Source: Rhizobium sp. 18055 (GTDB taxonomy: Bacteria > Pseudomonadota > Alphaproteobacteria > Rhizobiales > Rhizobiaceae). From it: 64,000 nt of DNA. Location: the NCBI RefSeq assembly GCF_902706285.1, contig NZ_CACSKD010000002.1:186001-250000 (forward strand), in the 5' to 3' direction. This document shows, piece after piece, positions 33,311 to 42,744 of this stretch. The stretch's first letter is position 1, and each line of letters starts with the position of its first letter. The translations under genes were made by a program, and so were the position numbers. Under the pieces are notes generated by a model, which saw only the letters and a program-made list of their open reading frames with translations, searched no databases and was not told the DNA's origin.

Positions 33311-34444
33311 TCAGCCGATCAGTGCACTTATGTCGTTCCAGGTGGCAAACACCATCAGGCTCAAAACCATGGCCAGTCCAATGCGAAACGCAATCTCCTG
33401 GGCCGACGAGCCTAACGGCTTTCCCCTTATAGCTTCAATCGCATAGAACATCAGATGGCCGCCATCAAGTACCGGAACCGGCATCAGGTTGAGTAATCCG
33501 ATAGAAACCGACAAGACAGCTGCCAGCTGAAGCAAAGCTGCAACGCCCAGGGTCGCCATCTGCCCTGAAGCTTGCGCCACGCGTATGGGCCCACCCAGCT
33601 GGTCCGGCTTCATGTAGCCCGACAGCAGATTGCCAATATATTTGAAGGTGCCGGTGACGATATGCCAGGTCTGGAGCGTTCCCTCGTGGAGCGCCTGCAG
33701 CGGCGTGTAGGTCTGCTGGCGGAAATGTCCGACTTCCTGATTGGTGACGATACCGATCAGACCGATCTCTATCTTGTTGCCGAACTGGTCGGTCATATCG
33801 GTGCGCGCCGGCACCATCGGCACGTCGAGCTTCTGGCCATTGCGCTCAATCGTCACGACGATCTTCTGCATCGGACGAATGCTGACGTAGCGGCGCACAT
33901 CGTCGAATGTCTGGACCTTGGAGCCATCGATAGCGACCAGAAGGTCGCCCGGGACGACGCCAGCTTCGGCTGCAACACTGCCCGGCTTGACCTCGGCGAC
34001 AACGGGATCGGCGACGGCGCGGCCGTAAATCGTGAAGAGCACGGTGAAGATCGCGATCGCCAGGATGAAATTGGCGATCGGGCCGGCTGCGACCGTGGCG
34101 GCCCGCTTCCAGAGCTTGGCGCCGGCAAAGGATCGGGCCCGATCCTCTGCCGACATTTCGGCAAGCTTGCCCTCATCGGGCTTGCTGGAAGCATCTTCGT
34201 CGCCGAAGAATCGGACATAACCGCCGAGCGGGATTAGCGAGAGTTTCCAACGCGTTCCGTGACTGTCGGTGAAGCCGACGAGCTCGGGACCGAAACCGAC
34301 GGAGAACGCCAGGATGCGGATGCCGCTCCAGCGGCCGACCAGATAGTGCCCCATCTCGTGGATGAACACCAAAAGCGAAAGCACGAGCACGAAAGGAACG
34401 ATATATCCCGTCAGAAACCCAAAAATTCCGGTCAAGCCTGCCAT
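33311..34444 (-). CDS. rseP: RIP metalloprotease RseP / site-2 protease
   Basis: Intramembrane zinc protease that cleaves anti-sigma factors and leftover signal peptides. 377 residues: zinc motif HEMGH (29-33) in the first membrane helix, a PDZ domain around 125-205 (VVAEVKPGSVAAEAGVVPGDLLVAIDG), and the second zinc-ligand motif LMPVPVLDGGHL in a C-terminal helix. Only one PDZ copy is obvious. It lies between cdsA and bamA, co-directional with both. Confidence 0.96.
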   Translation of the reverse strand: MAGLTGIFGFLTGYIVPFVLVLSLLVFIHEMGHYLVGRWSGIRILAFSVGFGPELVGFTDSHGTRWKLSLIPLGGYVRFFGDEDASSKPDEGKLAEMSAEDRARSFAGAKLWKRAATVAAGPIANFILAIAIFTVLFTIYGRAVADPVVAEVKPGSVAAEAGVVPGDLLVAIDGSKVQTFDDVRRYVSIRPMQKIVVTIERNGQKLDVPMVPARTDMTDQFGNKIEIGLIGIVTNQEVGHFRQQTYTPLQALHEGTLQTWHIVTGTFKYIGNLLSGYMKPDQLGGPIRVAQASGQMATLGVAALLQLAAVLSVSIGLLNLMPVPVLDGGHLMFYAIEAIRGKPLGSSAQEIAFRIGLAMVLSLMVFATWNDISALIG

Positions 34445-34472
34445 AAGATCCTTCCACCAGCCTGTTCTGGCA

Positions 34473-35306
34473 TCAAACGCCGAACAGAACTGCGCCTAAC
34501 GACGCCATTTCTCCGCCCTTTATCAGCGAAAAAAGCCCGGCTAGCAAGAACGCCGCAAAACAGGCGAAAATGAGCCCGTCAACCCGGTCCATGACGCCGC
34601 CATGACCCGGAATAAGACGGCTTGAGTCTTTCACGCCGAAGCGGCGCTTGATGAAGGATTCGAACAGATCGCCTGCCTGGCTGCAAACCGACAGGACGAA
34701 GGCGACCAGTGCCGCCAATGCCACGCTTTGCGGAGATACCACATAGGCGACCAAGCCACCGGCGATCACCGCGCAGACGGCGCCACCAATGGCGCCCGAC
34801 CAGGTTTTGCCGGGCGAGATCTTCGGCGCAAGCTTGGGCCCGCCGATCGCACGGCCGATGAAATAGGCCAGGATATCCGTGGCCCAGACAACGGCGAAGA
34901 CGTAGAGCATGGCATGCAGACCGACACTGTCGGCGCCACGGATGCTCGACAGCGCGATCCCGGTGAGGCCGGCATAGATCATGCCCGCAGGAAACCAGCG
35001 CGAGACACCACGGATGACGACGAAGCCGACGGCAATGGCGAAAAACAGCAGGAGAAGAACGACAGAATAGCCAACCGTGCCGGCGACCACAGCAACGGCA
35101 ATCGCCGCCTGCCCGATCCAGCCTATTGTATTGGCGACGGGCTGCTCCGTATTGAGCCGCGTGATGGTCGACCATTCATAGTAGATCAGCAGACCGATAA
35201 GGGCAGAGAGAATGCTGAATGCCAGACCACCAGACCATGTGGCGGCAAGCACGATGACGGCAAGGATCAGTCCCGAAACAATACGAAGCTGCAATTCGCG
35301 TGGCAT
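34473..35306 (-). CDS. cdsA: Phosphatidate cytidylyltransferase CdsA
   Basis: Makes CDP-diacylglycerol, the precursor of all phospholipids. 277 residues with about seven membrane helices and the family signature FIKRRFGVKDSSRLIPGHGGVMDRVDG near the C-terminus, which includes the metal-binding Asp residues. Its ATG and the uppS TGA share one base, so the two genes are coupled. Confidence 0.96.
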   Translation of the reverse strand: MPRELQLRIVSGLILAVIVLAATWSGGLAFSILSALIGLLIYYEWSTITRLNTEQPVANTIGWIGQAAIAVAVVAGTVGYSVVLLLLFFAIAVGFVVIRGVSRWFPAGMIYAGLTGIALSSIRGADSVGLHAMLYVFAVVWATDILAYFIGRAIGGPKLAPKISPGKTWSGAIGGAVCAVIAGGLVAYVVSPQSVALAALVAFVLSVCSQAGDLFESFIKRRFGVKDSSRLIPGHGGVMDRVDGLIFACFAAFLLAGLFSLIKGGEMASLGAVLFGV

Positions 35307-36052
35307 CAGCTTCCCACTGCCGCGGCCGTCTCGGCAACCAGGCCACCGAAGCGGCGATTGCGCGACGCGAACGTCTCAAGCGCGGAATAGAACGTCTCGC
35401 GGCTGAAATCAGGCCAGTAATCCGGAATGAAGATAAATTCCGAGTAGGCAGCCTGCCACAGAAGAAAATTCGACAGCCGCTCTTCGCCGCTGGTGCGGAT
35501 GATGAGATCCGGATCCGGGATGCCGGCCGTGTCCAGCCGGGCGTTGATAAGCGCCGGCGTTATATCCATCGCGCGCAACCGGCCATCCTCGACATCGCGC
35601 GCCAGGCTGACCATGGCGCGGGCGATCTCGTCGCGGGAGCCGTAGTTGAAGGCAATGACCAGCGTCAGTGCCGTATTGCCCTTGGTGGTTTCCTCGGCAT
35701 CGATCAACAGATCGAGAATGTCGTTCTGCAGGCCGTGCCGGTCACCAATGATCTTTACCCGCACGTTCTGCCGGTGCAATTCCGACAGATCGCGGCGGAT
35801 GAAGGCCTTCAGCAAGCCCAGCAGATCGGAAACTTCCGTTTCCGGGCGACGCCAGTTTTCCGAAGAGAACGCGAAAAGCGTAAGATACTTGACCCCGATG
35901 TCGCCAGCCGCACGCACGGTCTCTCGCACGGCGTCAACGCCCTTGCGGTGTCCCATGGTGCGCGGCAACCCCCGCTGCTTTGCCCATCGACCGTTGCCAT
36001 CCATGATGATGGCAACGTGTTCTGGTACAGTCACAAATGTTCGTTCCAACAT
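35306..36052 (-). CDS. uppS: Isoprenyl transferase (undecaprenyl diphosphate synthase)
   Basis: Cis-prenyltransferase producing the C55 lipid carrier for peptidoglycan and polysaccharides. 248 residues: magnesium-binding Asp18 in [45 protein letters not shown] and C-terminal [21 protein letters not shown]. It uses isoprenoids from the MEP pathway, to which ispDF in this window contributes two steps. Confidence 0.97.
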   Translation of the reverse strand: MLERTFVTVPEHVAIIMDGNGRWAKQRGLPRTMGHRKGVDAVRETVRAAGDIGVKYLTLFAFSSENWRRPETEVSDLLGLLKAFIRRDLSELHRQNVRVKIIGDRHGLQNDILDLLIDAEETTKGNTALTLVIAFNYGSRDEIARAMVSLARDVEDGRLRAMDITPALINARLDTAGIPDPDLIIRTSGEERLSNFLLWQAAYSEFIFIPDYWPDFSRETFYSALETFASRNRRFGGLVAETAAAVGS

Positions 36053-36096
36053 TTCCCGTCCGGTTTTTACAGTCCAAGGCGCAGGCGCAAAGCACC

Positions 36097-36657
36097 CTAG
36101 ACCTGCATGATTTCCTTTTCCTTATCGCCAAGCAAGCGGTCGATCTCAGAAATCGTCTCATCCGTCATCTTCTGCACACGATCCGACTGCGCGCGGCTGA
36201 CGTCCTGCCCTATGACACCGTCCTTTTCGGCTTTCTTAAGGCCGTCCATGCCGTCACGGCGTACATGGCGAATCGCAACCTTGCTTTTCTCGGCATAGTC
36301 GTGGGCGACCTTGACGAGAGACTTGCGGCGCTCTTCGTTGAGCTCCGGCAGCGGGATGCGCAGATTCTGGCCGTCGATGATCGGGTTGAGGCCGAGGCTC
36401 GATTCGCGGATCGCGCGCTCGGTTGCCGACACCATCGTCTTGTCCCAGACAGACACGGACAACATACGCGGCTCCGGAACGGTGATGTTGGCCACCTGGT
36501 TCAACGGTACGCGTGAACCATAGGCTTCGACCGTGATCGGGTCGAGAATGTTTGCCGACGCGCGGCCGGTGCGCAGCGATGCGATATCGCTTTTGAAAGA
36601 GGAAATGGCGCCGTCCATGCGACGCTTGATTTCCTTGATTTCGATGCCTTCACTCAT
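36097..36657 (-). CDS. frr: Ribosome recycling factor
   Basis: Splits post-termination ribosomes with EF-G. 186 residues; starts [18 protein letters not shown] and has the family motifs [19 protein letters not shown] and [29 protein letters not shown] lies 8 bp before ATG 36657, which is preferred over the longer frame from 36705. Order pyrH-frr-uppS-cdsA is widely conserved. Confidence 0.98.
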   Translation of the reverse strand: MSEGIEIKEIKRRMDGAISSFKSDIASLRTGRASANILDPITVEAYGSRVPLNQVANITVPEPRMLSVSVWDKTMVSATERAIRESSLGLNPIIDGQNLRIPLPELNEERRKSLVKVAHDYAEKSKVAIRHVRRDGMDGLKKAEKDGVIGQDVSRAQSDRVQKMTDETISEIDRLLGDKEKEIMQV

Positions 36658-36709
36658 GTCAGTGCTCCCGTCTCGGTAGAAGCTGCGGCATAGCCATGCC
36701 GCCACTCTG

Positions 36710-37432
36710 TCAGTTGTCGGTGACCACGGTCTTCAGACCGCCGCCCCTGAGGATTTCAGCAAAACCGCCCTTCTCGTGGATCGAGAAGACGATGATCGGA
36801 ATGGAATTTTCGCGTGCCAGGGCAACCGCCGCCACGTCCATGACGGCCAGTCCCTTGTCGAGGACTTCCTTGTGGGTCAGGTGGTCGAAGCGGGTCGCGT
36901 CCGGCACCTTCTTCGGGTCGGCGGAATAGATGCCGTCGACCTGCGTGCCCTTGAAGATCGCCTCAGCGCCGATTTCGGCGGCGCGCAGGGCTGCAGCCGA
37001 GTCGGTGGTGAAGAACGGGTTGCCGGTGCCACCTGCGAAGATGACCACACGGCCCAACGACAGGTGGTAGAGCGTGGCACGCTGCGAGAAGCTCTCGCAG
37101 ATTTCCGGCATGGCAATCGCCGACAGGACGACGGTATCGATGCTCAGCTTGCGCAGCGAAGTCGCCAGCGCCAGCGCGTTGATGACGGTCGCGAGCATAC
37201 CCATGTGGTCGCCCGTGACACGATCGCCGCCCTTTGAGGCAACGGCGACGCCGCGGAAGATGTTGCCGCCGCCGACGACGACGCCGACTTCCACACCCAT
37301 ATGCCGCGCTTCGGCAATGTCAGCCGCAATGCGGTCGGCCACCGCTACATCGATTCCAAATCCCTGGCTGCCCATAAGGGCTTCGCCGGAAGCCTTAAGT
37401 AGAACGCGTTTGTAGACAGGCTCTGACGACAT
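36710..37432 (-). CDS. pyrH: UMP kinase
   Basis: Hexameric bacterial UMP kinase of the amino-acid-kinase fold. 240 residues: [41 protein letters not shown], and [26 protein letters not shown] at 37432 has GAGGAG just upstream; the longer frame to 37480 would overlap the tsf-pyrH stem-loop. Confidence 0.98.
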   Translation of the reverse strand: MSSEPVYKRVLLKASGEALMGSQGFGIDVAVADRIAADIAEARHMGVEVGVVVGGGNIFRGVAVASKGGDRVTGDHMGMLATVINALALATSLRKLSIDTVVLSAIAMPEICESFSQRATLYHLSLGRVVIFAGGTGNPFFTTDSAAALRAAEIGAEAIFKGTQVDGIYSADPKKVPDATRFDHLTHKEVLDKGLAVMDVAAVALARENSIPIIVFSIHEKGGFAEILRGGGLKTVVTDN

Positions 37433-37474
37433 CTTGGCTCCTCGTTTATCACCGCTGAGGCCCGGATACACGAA

Positions 37475-37500
37475 GGGCATCGCGTTGTCACGCGATGCCC
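37475..37500 (-). terminator. Stem-loop between tsf and pyrH
   Basis: Perfect stem of 11 bp, GGGCATCGCGT with ACGCGATGCCC, loop of four bases. No strong T run follows on the minus strand, so it may act as an attenuator or RNA-end stabiliser rather than a full terminator. Confidence 0.5.
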
Positions 37501-37525
37501 TCCTGTTTTCACATATATAGCTCGA

Positions 37526-38452
37526 TCAGCCCTTGGCGACTGCAGCGACTTCTGCAGCGAAATCAGACTCTTCCTTCTCGACGCCTTCTCCGAGGAGCAG
37601 ACGGGCCATGCCGACCACTTCAATCGATGCGCCGGCTTCCTTCTCAGCTTCCTTGATCGCAGCGCCGACCGTCAGGTCAGGGTTGATCACGAAGGCCTGC
37701 GAGAGAAGAGCAACTTCTTCGAAGAACTTGCGCATGCGGCCATCGACCATCTTTTCGATGATGGCTTCCGGCTTGCCGGATTCGCGCGCCTGTTCGATGA
37801 AGACGTTGCGTTCGCGCTCGGCGACAGCAGCATCGACTTCTTCAGAACGGATGGCGAGCGGGTTGGTCGCCGCGATGTGCATGGCAACCTGGCGGCCGAT
37901 CGATGTCAGGACGGCCTTGTCGCCGACAGACTTCAGGGCAACGAGAACGCCGAGCTTGCCGATGCCATCGCCGGCAGCGTTGTGGATGTAGGTCGCAACA
38001 ACGCCGTGTTCGACTTCCAGCTTGACGGCACGACGGAGCGTCATGTTCTCGCCGATGGTGGCGATCGCGTCCTTGATGGTGTCGGCAACCGGCTTGCCGG
38101 ATGCAGGGTAGGTCGCAGCCGAAATGGCTTCAACAGTGCCGTCGGTGGTCAGGGCAACGGAAGCGATGCCGCGAGCCAGATCCTGGAAAGCGTCGTTACG
38201 GGCAACGAAGTCGGTTTCGGAGTTGAGCTCGATGACAACAGCCTTGTGGCCGGCGCCGCCGATGGCGATCAGGCCTTCAGCAGCCGTACGGCCCGACTTC
38301 TTATCAGCCTTGGAGATGCCCTTGGCGCGCAGCCAGTCGATCGACGCTTCGATGTCGCCGTTGTTTTCGACCAGCGCCTTCTTGCAGTCCATCATGCCAG
38401 CGCCAGACTTCTCGCGCAGTTCCTTCACCAGTGCAGCCGTAATCTCGGTCAT
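37526..38452 (-). CDS. tsf: Elongation factor Ts
   Basis: Nucleotide-exchange factor for EF-Tu. 308 residues: N-terminal UBA-like domain with [16 protein letters not shown], the [11 protein letters not shown] contact motif near residue 80, and two dimerisation subdomains. It follows rpsB after a 242-bp gap, which is long for this pair and holds a weak stem-loop (38609-38644) near the rpsB end. Confidence 0.98.
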   Translation of the reverse strand: MTEITAALVKELREKSGAGMMDCKKALVENNGDIEASIDWLRAKGISKADKKSGRTAAEGLIAIGGAGHKAVVIELNSETDFVARNDAFQDLARGIASVALTTDGTVEAISAATYPASGKPVADTIKDAIATIGENMTLRRAVKLEVEHGVVATYIHNAAGDGIGKLGVLVALKSVGDKAVLTSIGRQVAMHIAATNPLAIRSEEVDAAVAERERNVFIEQARESGKPEAIIEKMVDGRMRKFFEEVALLSQAFVINPDLTVGAAIKEAEKEAGASIEVVGMARLLLGEGVEKEESDFAAEVAAVAKG

Positions 38453-38608
38453 AAGCTTCCTCTTGTCGGTTCAAACGGTGGGCCGCAAAAGGCGGCGCGG
38501 CACCGGATTGAGGCACGAAATGTACCTGTATGTATGACAGCGTGATGAAAGACGCGTCATAACGAAACTTGTTTGGCGACGGGCCAGGAGCCCTCGCCTG
38601 AAACGGTC

Positions 38609-38644
38609 AAGGCCGCCGAACTTCTGAGAGTCACGAGCGGCCTT
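38609..38644 (-). other. Stem-loop downstream of rpsB
   Basis: AAGGCCGC (38609-38616) pairs with GCGGCCTT (38637-38644) across a 20-nt loop, about 50 bp past the rpsB stop. No T run follows on the minus strand. Possible attenuator between rpsB and tsf; rest of the 38453-38694 gap shows no gene. Confidence 0.35.
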
Positions 38645-38694
38645 TCCCAATCTCTGGAAAGCATGACGGACCTTGCAGCCCGCCTGCTTCTTTA

Positions 38695-39462
38695 TCAGGC
38701 TTCGGCTTCGCCTTCGAGAGCCGGCTCGACCATGGCTTCGATCGAAGCACCCATGTCGCGGCCCGAAGCGCCCTGCTGACGAGCGATGCCGTCGATGGCA
38801 GCGCGTGCGATCAGGTCGCAGTACAGAGCGATGGCGCGCGAAGCGTCGTCGTTGCCCGGGATCGGGTAATCGATGAGATCCGGATCGCAGTTCGAGTCGA
38901 TGATGGCGACAACCGGGATGCCGAGGCGCTTGGCTTCGTCGATCGCGATCTTTTCCTTGTTGGTGTCGATGATGAACATCAGGTCAGGCGTGCCGCCCAT
39001 GTCCTTGATACCACCGAGAGCCTTGTCGAGCTTTTCGCGTTCGCGCTCAAGGTTCAGACGTTCCTTCTTGGTGAAGCCCTGGGCGTCGCCGTTGAGGATT
39101 TCGTCGAGCTTGCGCAGACGCTGGATCGAGTTGGAGATCGTCTTCCAGTTGGTCATCATGCCGCCGAGCCAACGCGAGTTGACGTAGTACTGAGCGGAAC
39201 GCTTGGCCGAGTCAGCGATGAGCTCGGAAGCCTGGCGCTTGGTGCCAACGAACAGAACGCGGCCGCCACGGGCTACGGTGTCGGAAACAACCTGCAGCGC
39301 GCGCGACAGAAGCGGAACCGTCTGTGCAAGGTCGATGATGTGGATGTTGTTACGATCGCCGAAAATGTACGGCTTCATCTTCGGGTTCCAGCGGTGAGTC
39401 TGGTGGCCGAAGTGGATGCCGGCTTCGAGAAGCTGGCGCATAGAAAAATCGGGCAATGCCAT
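38695..39462 (-). CDS. rpsB: 30S ribosomal protein S2
   Basis: Small-subunit ribosomal protein. 255 residues: [22 protein letters not shown] at the N-terminus, [26 protein letters not shown] and [19 protein letters not shown], then the conserved [17 protein letters not shown]. The C-terminal tail is slightly longer than in enterobacteria. A 225-bp gap upstream would hold the promoter and leader. Confidence 0.99.
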   Translation of the reverse strand: MALPDFSMRQLLEAGIHFGHQTHRWNPKMKPYIFGDRNNIHIIDLAQTVPLLSRALQVVSDTVARGGRVLFVGTKRQASELIADSAKRSAQYYVNSRWLGGMMTNWKTISNSIQRLRKLDEILNGDAQGFTKKERLNLEREREKLDKALGGIKDMGGTPDLMFIIDTNKEKIAIDEAKRLGIPVVAIIDSNCDPDLIDYPIPGNDDASRAIALYCDLIARAAIDGIARQQGASGRDMGASIEAMVEPALEGEAEA

Positions 39463-39687
39463 GCCTAGTTATCCTTTTCCGGTTGAACCTCCGCAAGGCG
39501 AACAGCACTCTCTTCGAGAATGCCACCGGGCGGAACGATCCGGATTTCTCCCGGACAATCCCAAGCCTTACGTGTGGAATGCGGGTGGCCATACCCTCCC
39601 CGTCCCGGAAAATCAAGCCTTATCGGCAAAATTGCCGTTGAAGGCCGCTAGATAGGACGGAACGGTATCGCAATGGGTTGCAGGCGG

Positions 39688-40419
39688 TCAGTCCGCGTCG
39701 CAGGGCCAGCTGGTTGGCGTCGCCATACCTGCCGGCAGCTTGGTGTTCGAATCGCCGCAGGCAAGAGAGACCTGCGCCTCATCGAGCCCTGTCGCCTGAG
39801 ACAGATCGAGGCCGCTAATTCTCGTCAGGAACATGAAAGCGCGATCGAACGAAATCGGCCCGGTAAACTTGGCGCCGCTGAGGTCAGCGCGCGACAGATT
39901 GGTCAGCGAAAAATTGGCGCCGGTCAGATCGGCCTTGTTGAATGTCACGCGGCCGAGTTCAGCCTTTTCGAAGTTCGCGCCTTTCAGCACGGCACTATTG
40001 AAATTGGCGCGCTGCAGTTCGGCACCGGCAAAGGTCGCACCCTCGGCGTTGACGCCTTCGAAGCCGGAGCGATAGGCTTCGACCTTGGAGAAGTTGGCCT
40101 TGGTCAGATCGGAGCCGGTAAACCAGGCACGCACCAGCGTTGCCTTTTCGAGATTGGCCGAAGCAAGATTGGCGTGGCTGAGATTGGTCAGCGTGAAGTC
40201 CGCATCGGCAAGATTCCCCTTCTGGAAATCGCCGCCCTGCAGCATCAGGTTCTTCTTAGTGCAACCACCCCAATCGATCCCTGCGACGGCTGTCGAGCCG
40301 CAATCTGCGGCAGAGACCGCTCCCGTGGAGGCTGTCGCCAGCACCGCGACAGCCAAACCCGCCAGGGCCATGATCGACACACTATAGGCTGACAAGATAT
40401 GCACTCCATTCGCCGTCAA
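39688..40419 (-). CDS. Exported pentapeptide-repeat protein
   Basis: 243 residues. A hydrophobic N-terminal segment (IMALAGLAVAVLATASTGAVSA) ending AVSAAD looks like a signal peptide with cleavage near residue 37. Residues about 58-205 are pentapeptide repeats of the A(D/N)Lxx type (GNLADADFTLTNLSHANLASANL), forming a right-handed quadrilateral helix. Four Cys lie outside the repeats, two near the mature N-terminus and two near the C-terminus, so disulfides are possible. Function unknown; unlike gyrase-protecting pentapeptide proteins, this one seems exported. It stands alone between rpsB and eipB. Confidence 0.82.
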   Translation of the reverse strand: MTANGVHILSAYSVSIMALAGLAVAVLATASTGAVSAADCGSTAVAGIDWGGCTKKNLMLQGGDFQKGNLADADFTLTNLSHANLASANLEKATLVRAWFTGSDLTKANFSKVEAYRSGFEGVNAEGATFAGAELQRANFNSAVLKGANFEKAELGRVTFNKADLTGANFSLTNLSRADLSGAKFTGPISFDRAFMFLTRISGLDLSQATGLDEAQVSLACGDSNTKLPAGMATPTSWPCDAD

Positions 40420-40508
40420 CGCTCAATCGTCCAGCGATCCGTAGCACAAAGCACATCCCTTTGCATACTGCGTCAGACTGGCACTGCGAAATCGCTCAAC
40501 GTGTGCAA

Positions 40509-41345
40509 TTACTTACAGGCAACAGATTTGGCGTCAAGGAGCTCGAGCTTCGACAGCTTGCCGGAGAGAACGAAGTCGCCATAGTCCATCGTCAGATCAC
40601 GGGTGATGCCGTTCTCGTAGAGCTTGAACGACATGCGATAGACCGGAAGGGCGTCGCTTTTGGTGTTTTCGTTGAAGTAGGAAATCGTGACGGGCCAGAA
40701 AGCGGTCTTGGCAAATGCGCCGGCATTGCCTGCATCGGCCTCATCCTTCATCGGCGTCACCGATTTGCCGACGACCGTTGTCGTCACCAGCGCCTTGTCG
40801 CCATCGTCGGAGCCATCGAAGACGCGGGCTTCGAACAGTCGATTGCCGGCCTTGGCGTTCTTGATGACCTCGATCATGTGCTCGGTTGGAAAGCGGCTGG
40901 CAGCCAGCTGCAGTTCCTTGCTGGAGGGCTGCTTCAGATCGACCTTGGTGCCCTCGGCCTGATCCTGGGCTGCGCCATTCACTTCCTTGTCGAGCTGATC
41001 GTCGGTGAACGACTTGGTGTCGAAGGTGAACTTGCCGTCCTTCAGGTTTTCGAAGGTCTTGGTCTGCTGATCGCTGACACGCACGGCATCGCCGGTATCG
41101 ATCTGCGTCACGAAGCGGAAGTTGGTGGTGTAGCCGGTGCAATAGTCACCGTCGAACTCATAGACCATGCGGCCGGACATGCCCGAGATGCCGGATCGAT
41201 CCGACGCATCCTTCAGTTCCAGATCATAGATCGCCCGGTGCGCAATCAGCCCCGTGGCCATGGCCGCGCCGGCGACAGGTGCCGCGGCATAAGCGTTTGC
41301 CGAAACGCCTGCTAGGAAGAGTGCGGCAAGGCTCGAACGGACCAT
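40509..41345 (-). CDS. eipB: EipB-family cell envelope integrity protein (DUF1849)
   Basis: 278-residue periplasmic protein. Signal peptide MVRSSLAALFLAGVSANAYA. Then the DUF1849 domain with HRAIYDLELKDASDRSGISGMSGRMVYE-type start. Cys69 (GDYCTGYTT) and a Cys next to the C-terminus (SVACK) correspond to the conserved disulfide pair reported for Brucella EipB. AGGAG sits upstream of ATG 41345. In Brucella the protein is needed for envelope integrity; the same role is inferred here. Confidence 0.88.
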   Translation of the reverse strand: MVRSSLAALFLAGVSANAYAAAPVAGAAMATGLIAHRAIYDLELKDASDRSGISGMSGRMVYEFDGDYCTGYTTNFRFVTQIDTGDAVRVSDQQTKTFENLKDGKFTFDTKSFTDDQLDKEVNGAAQDQAEGTKVDLKQPSSKELQLAASRFPTEHMIEVIKNAKAGNRLFEARVFDGSDDGDKALVTTTVVGKSVTPMKDEADAGNAGAFAKTAFWPVTISYFNENTKSDALPVYRMSFKLYENGITRDLTMDYGDFVLSGKLSKLELLDAKSVACK

Positions 41346-41481
41346 TGATAATCTCCTGTTGGACTCACCAACGATGTTATAAGAACGCATCCGGCTAAAT
41401 CGAGGCTCGAACATGTCACAAAATTGATTCAAGCCTTGATGCATAGTTTTAGAACTATTCACAACAAAAGCGGAGAGGAAA

Positions 41482-41949
41482 ATGTCCAACCAAATCGTTG
41501 CTCGCCTCAAAGAGATGGGGATATCCCTGCCTGAGGCTGCGGCACCCGCTGCAAACTACGTGCCCTACGTCATATCAGGCAACGTTCTCCACATTTCAGG
41601 TCAGCTTCCGCTCGAAGGCGGCAAGATCGCGGTCACCGGCCACCTCGGCAAAAACGTCGATGTTGCGACCGGCCAGCGCGCTGCGGAACTCTGCGCTATC
41701 AACATCCTGGCGCAGGCAAGCGCCGCTCTCTGCGGCGATCTCGGCCGCATCAGGCGCGTGATCAAGCTGAACGGCTTTGTGGCCTCCGTGCCCGAGTTTG
41801 TTGAACAGCACCTCGTCATCAACGGCGCATCGAACCTGATCGCCGGTGTTCTCGGCGACGCCGGCAAGCATGCGCGCGCCGCCGTCGGCATGGCAGCCCT
41901 GCCGATGAACGCCGCCGTCGAAATCGATGCCATCATGGAAATTGCGTAA
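41482..41949 (+). CDS. RidA family protein (YjgF/L-PSP)
   Basis: 155 residues of the RidA superfamily, which deaminates reactive enamine/imine intermediates or has related roles. Core segments: YVPYVISGNVLHISGQLPLEGGKI, TGQRAAELCAINILAQASAAL, and AGKHARAAVGMAALPMNAAVEIDAIMEIA. The subgroup is the longer COG0251 type with VFxGVLGDAGKHAR. GGAGAGGAAA precedes ATG 41482. The stop shares a base with the next start (TAATG). Confidence 0.92.
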   Translation: MSNQIVARLKEMGISLPEAAAPAANYVPYVISGNVLHISGQLPLEGGKIAVTGHLGKNVDVATGQRAAELCAINILAQASAALCGDLGRIRRVIKLNGFVASVPEFVEQHLVINGASNLIAGVLGDAGKHARAAVGMAALPMNAAVEIDAIMEIA

Positions 41950-42668
41950 TGACCTCTGCAGCATGGCTTAAAGACCGCCCGGTCGCACATCGCGGCTATC
42001 ACGACCAGAACAAGCTGGTCTGGGAAAACACCCTCTCGGCATTCTCCCGCGCAGCCGAAGCAGGCTTCGCGATCGAGTGCGACCTGCACTACGCATCCGA
42101 CGGCGTTCCCGTGGTTTTCCACGACGAGGATCTCAAGCGCCTGTGCAACCTGAAGGGCGACGTTCGCGAGCGCACCTCGCAGGAACTCGGACTGCTGTCG
42201 GTCGGCGGCACGGCAGACAAGATCCCGACGCTGAAGCAACTTCTCGAAGTTGTGAAGGGCAAGGTCCCTCTCGTGATCGAACTCAAGGGCCGGGAAAAGG
42301 ACGATTCCGGCTTTGTGGAAGCGGTGCTCGAGGTGCTGGAGGGATACCAGGGCGAGGTAGCGCTGATGAGCTTCGACCATTGGCTGCTGCGCGAACTGAA
42401 GGCGCTGAAGGCGCCCTATCCGCTTGGGCTGACAGCTGGCGGAAACAAGCCGGAGGAGTTCCAAGCCCATGAAAAGGCGATGAAACTCGGTCTCGACTTC
42501 ATTTCCTATTTCTATGCGGACCTGCCCAACCCGTTCATCACGGCAGAGCGCGAGAAGGGTATCACGGTCATCACCTGGACGGTTCGGGACGAGAAGGCGG
42601 TGAAGCACAGCTTCGAAAATGCCGACCAGATGACCTTCGAAGGCTTCGATCCGCGCGCATCGGTTTGA
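41949..42668 (+). CDS. Glycerophosphodiester phosphodiesterase
   Basis: 239-residue GDPD TIM-barrel enzyme hydrolysing glycerophosphodiesters to glycerol 3-phosphate and alcohol. Catalytic motif VAHRGYHD near residue 13, metal-binding ENTLSAF and ECDLHYASDGVPVVFHDED, then LVIELKGRE. No signal peptide, so cytosolic. Translationally coupled to the ridA-like gene by a 1-bp overlap. Confidence 0.93.
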   Translation: MTSAAWLKDRPVAHRGYHDQNKLVWENTLSAFSRAAEAGFAIECDLHYASDGVPVVFHDEDLKRLCNLKGDVRERTSQELGLLSVGGTADKIPTLKQLLEVVKGKVPLVIELKGREKDDSGFVEAVLEVLEGYQGEVALMSFDHWLLRELKALKAPYPLGLTAGGNKPEEFQAHEKAMKLGLDFISYFYADLPNPFITAEREKGITVITWTVRDEKAVKHSFENADQMTFEGFDPRASV

Positions 42669-42744
42669 TGCTCGCTTTTTCGACAAGATCATGCTCAGAC
42701 TGGTTGGGAGCCCCTCACCTCCCAATCGGTCTCGCATTCGCTTC

